From positions 1-6,129 of the forward strand of contig JAUWJE010000127.1 in NCBI GenBank assembly GCA_030607835.1: 6,129 nt of DNA, written 5' to 3'. Under the pieces are notes generated by a model. That model was given only the letters and a program-made list of their open reading frames with translations, was not told the DNA's origin and searched no databases. A program made the position numbers and the translations under genes. Source of the stretch: Candidatus Fermentibacterota bacterium (GTDB taxonomy: Bacteria; Fermentibacterota; Fermentibacteria; Fermentibacterales; JCC-6). Positions 5,063 to 6,129 of this stretch are shown here, piece after piece (the first letter of the stretch is position 1; every line of letters starts with the position of its first letter).

Positions 5063-6129
5063 TTAAAGGAATCGCCCAGGATCAGTAATCAGATACTCGA
5101 AAATACCATCGGTTCCCACGATTATCTGGCTGGTACTGTCCAGAACAGCCTCAAGTGTTTCCAGTGAACGGATAAAGCTGTAGAAATCGGGATAACTGTT
5201 GTAAGCATTCGCGTATGTGGCCGCCGCGGTGCTATCTGCTATTCCTCTGTATTCAAGAGCTTCCCTGCTGGCACCTGCATGTATTGAATCGACCCTGAGG
5301 TCGGTATCAGCGATGATAACATTGGACATTCTTCTACCCTCTGCGCGGTATCTGGTTGAAATCCTGTTCCTCTCCGCCTGCATCCTGGTGAAGACGGCAA
5401 TCTGGTTCTCAACCGGCAGGTCCGCACGCTTGATTCGAACATCAACGATGTATATGCCATACTCTCTGGCCATCCGCCTGCAGGTTTCGGTTACTCTATC
5501 GAGTATCGCGATTCTTCCCTGCGTGGGAGTCATTCTTATGAGCCTTATGGTCTCTTGAATTTCCCCTTCTTCATCGATGGTGAAATCCTCCAGAGTGTCG
5601 GCAAAAGCTACACTGCCTACGAGCCATACGTAGTCACCAAGACCGATGGGGTTGTTTGTGCTTCTAACGATCTGAATCAGATTGCTTTTGCCGAGTTCCT
5701 GCCTGATCATGGAATAGATTATGTCATCAAGGCGTGATAATGCTGCGGTTTCCGAACGGACGCTCCTGAGAAACAGAAGAGGATTTTCTATTCTCCACCT
5801 GGCATATCAGTCGACCTTAATGTGTTTCTTGTCCTTTGTGACAACATCAGCCGGTGGATCATCGTATTCGAGAATTCTATCATCGAATATCCTCACCTGC
5901 TGAATGAACGGTATTTTGAAGTAAAGTCCCGCTCCCTGACTCAGAACAACTCCCTGTGCGTGTTCTTCCATCCAGAGTTCCAGTTCGGCCATCTCCTCGG
6001 AGGTGCGGTTGCCGACTATTACCCTGACAGGATTTCCAAGCTGAAGAATCACTGCCTGCTCGGTTTCAGATATTGTATAGAACGCTCCGGTAACAACCAA
6101 CAGGATGAAAAGCGCCGCGAGTCCGTAGA
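5063..6129 (-). CDS. hflC: HflC, SPFH-family membrane protein, interrupted by an in-frame TGA (5' end outside window)
   Basis: HflC with HflK forms a large membrane complex that surrounds and restrains the FtsH protease. About 354 codons are visible. Entering from the right edge, the frame reads a hydrophobic segment (LAALFILLVVTGAF) that is the usual N-terminal membrane anchor, so the annotatable TTG at 6100 is internal and the true start is off-window. Next come TEQAVILQLGNPV, GAGLYFKIPFIQQV and DVVTKDKKHIKVD, then a TGA (5807-5809), then YARWRIENPL in the same frame. The rest is classic HflC: LDDIIYSMIRQELG, RMQAERNRISTRYRAEG, a short coiled region and FYSFIRSLETLEAVLD. Without readthrough, the 3' part could only start at ATG 5710 and would lack the anchor. 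hflK is expected just beyond the right edge. A nonsense mutation, a sequence error and recoding are all possible. Confidence 0.88.
5807..5809 (-). other. In-frame TGA inside hflC
   Basis: The codon falls between KKHIKVD and YARWRIENP, a conserved SPFH motif where E. coli HflC has serine (VDSYIKWRI). The frame stays open for 97 or more codons before it and 247 after it, with family-like residues on both sides, so only this codon is out of place. TGA differs by one base from TCA (Ser), TGC/TGT (Cys), GGA (Gly) and TGG (Trp). Confidence 0.93.

Noticed and set aside
5063..6129. Genome-wide reassignment of TGA (genetic code 4 or 25) to explain the hflC stop
   Set aside because: TGA ends recO at 242-244, the glycosyltransferase at 2370-2372 and the reductase at 3833-3835 at sensible C-termini, so TGA serves as a stop here.

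Overview
The window is about 6.1 kb of bacterial chromosome with both ends cut inside genes. A housekeeping block on the + strand (recO 3' end, glyS, a family 2 glycosyltransferase) faces a block on the - strand (hflC, a PaaI-like thioesterase, an RmlD-type reductase). Between them lies a compact AT-rich island holding a Panacea-type antitoxin and a RelE-like toxin.

Organism: sequence alone does not fix the taxon. The glycyl-tRNA synthetase is the single-chain alpha2 (archaeal/eukaryotic-like) type, not the alpha2-beta2 type of E. coli and most Proteobacteria. Together with recO directly upstream and mid-range GC in the flanking genes, this suggests a non-proteobacterial lineage, perhaps of the FCB or candidate-phylum kind; that is a guess. 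TGA ends recO, the glycosyltransferase and the reductase, so TGA is an ordinary stop here.

Layout: 2-244 recO C-terminus (+), overlapping glyS at 234-1556 (+), then a GT2 enzyme at 1602-2372 (+). At 2386-3579 the - strand holds a two-gene toxin-antitoxin operon, antitoxin first. A 20% GC spacer (about 3600-3676) carries two face-to-face near-consensus sigma-70 promoters inside a 52-bp imperfect palindrome; one drives the antitoxin, the other points at a small unknown ORF (3677-3880, +). From 3833 to the right edge the - strand carries a tight run: hflC (entering from the right), thioesterase and reductase, with gaps of 27 and 0 nt, so probably one transcript.

The points most worth a second look are: (1) hflC is interrupted by one in-frame TGA (5807-5809) inside a strongly conserved motif, with the reading frame intact on both sides; (2) the Panacea/RelE-like pair with its palindromic divergent promoter region; and (3) the unidentified small ORF sharing that control region. 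No RNA genes, CRISPR arrays or insertion sequences were seen. No stretch over 300 bases lacks a gene.
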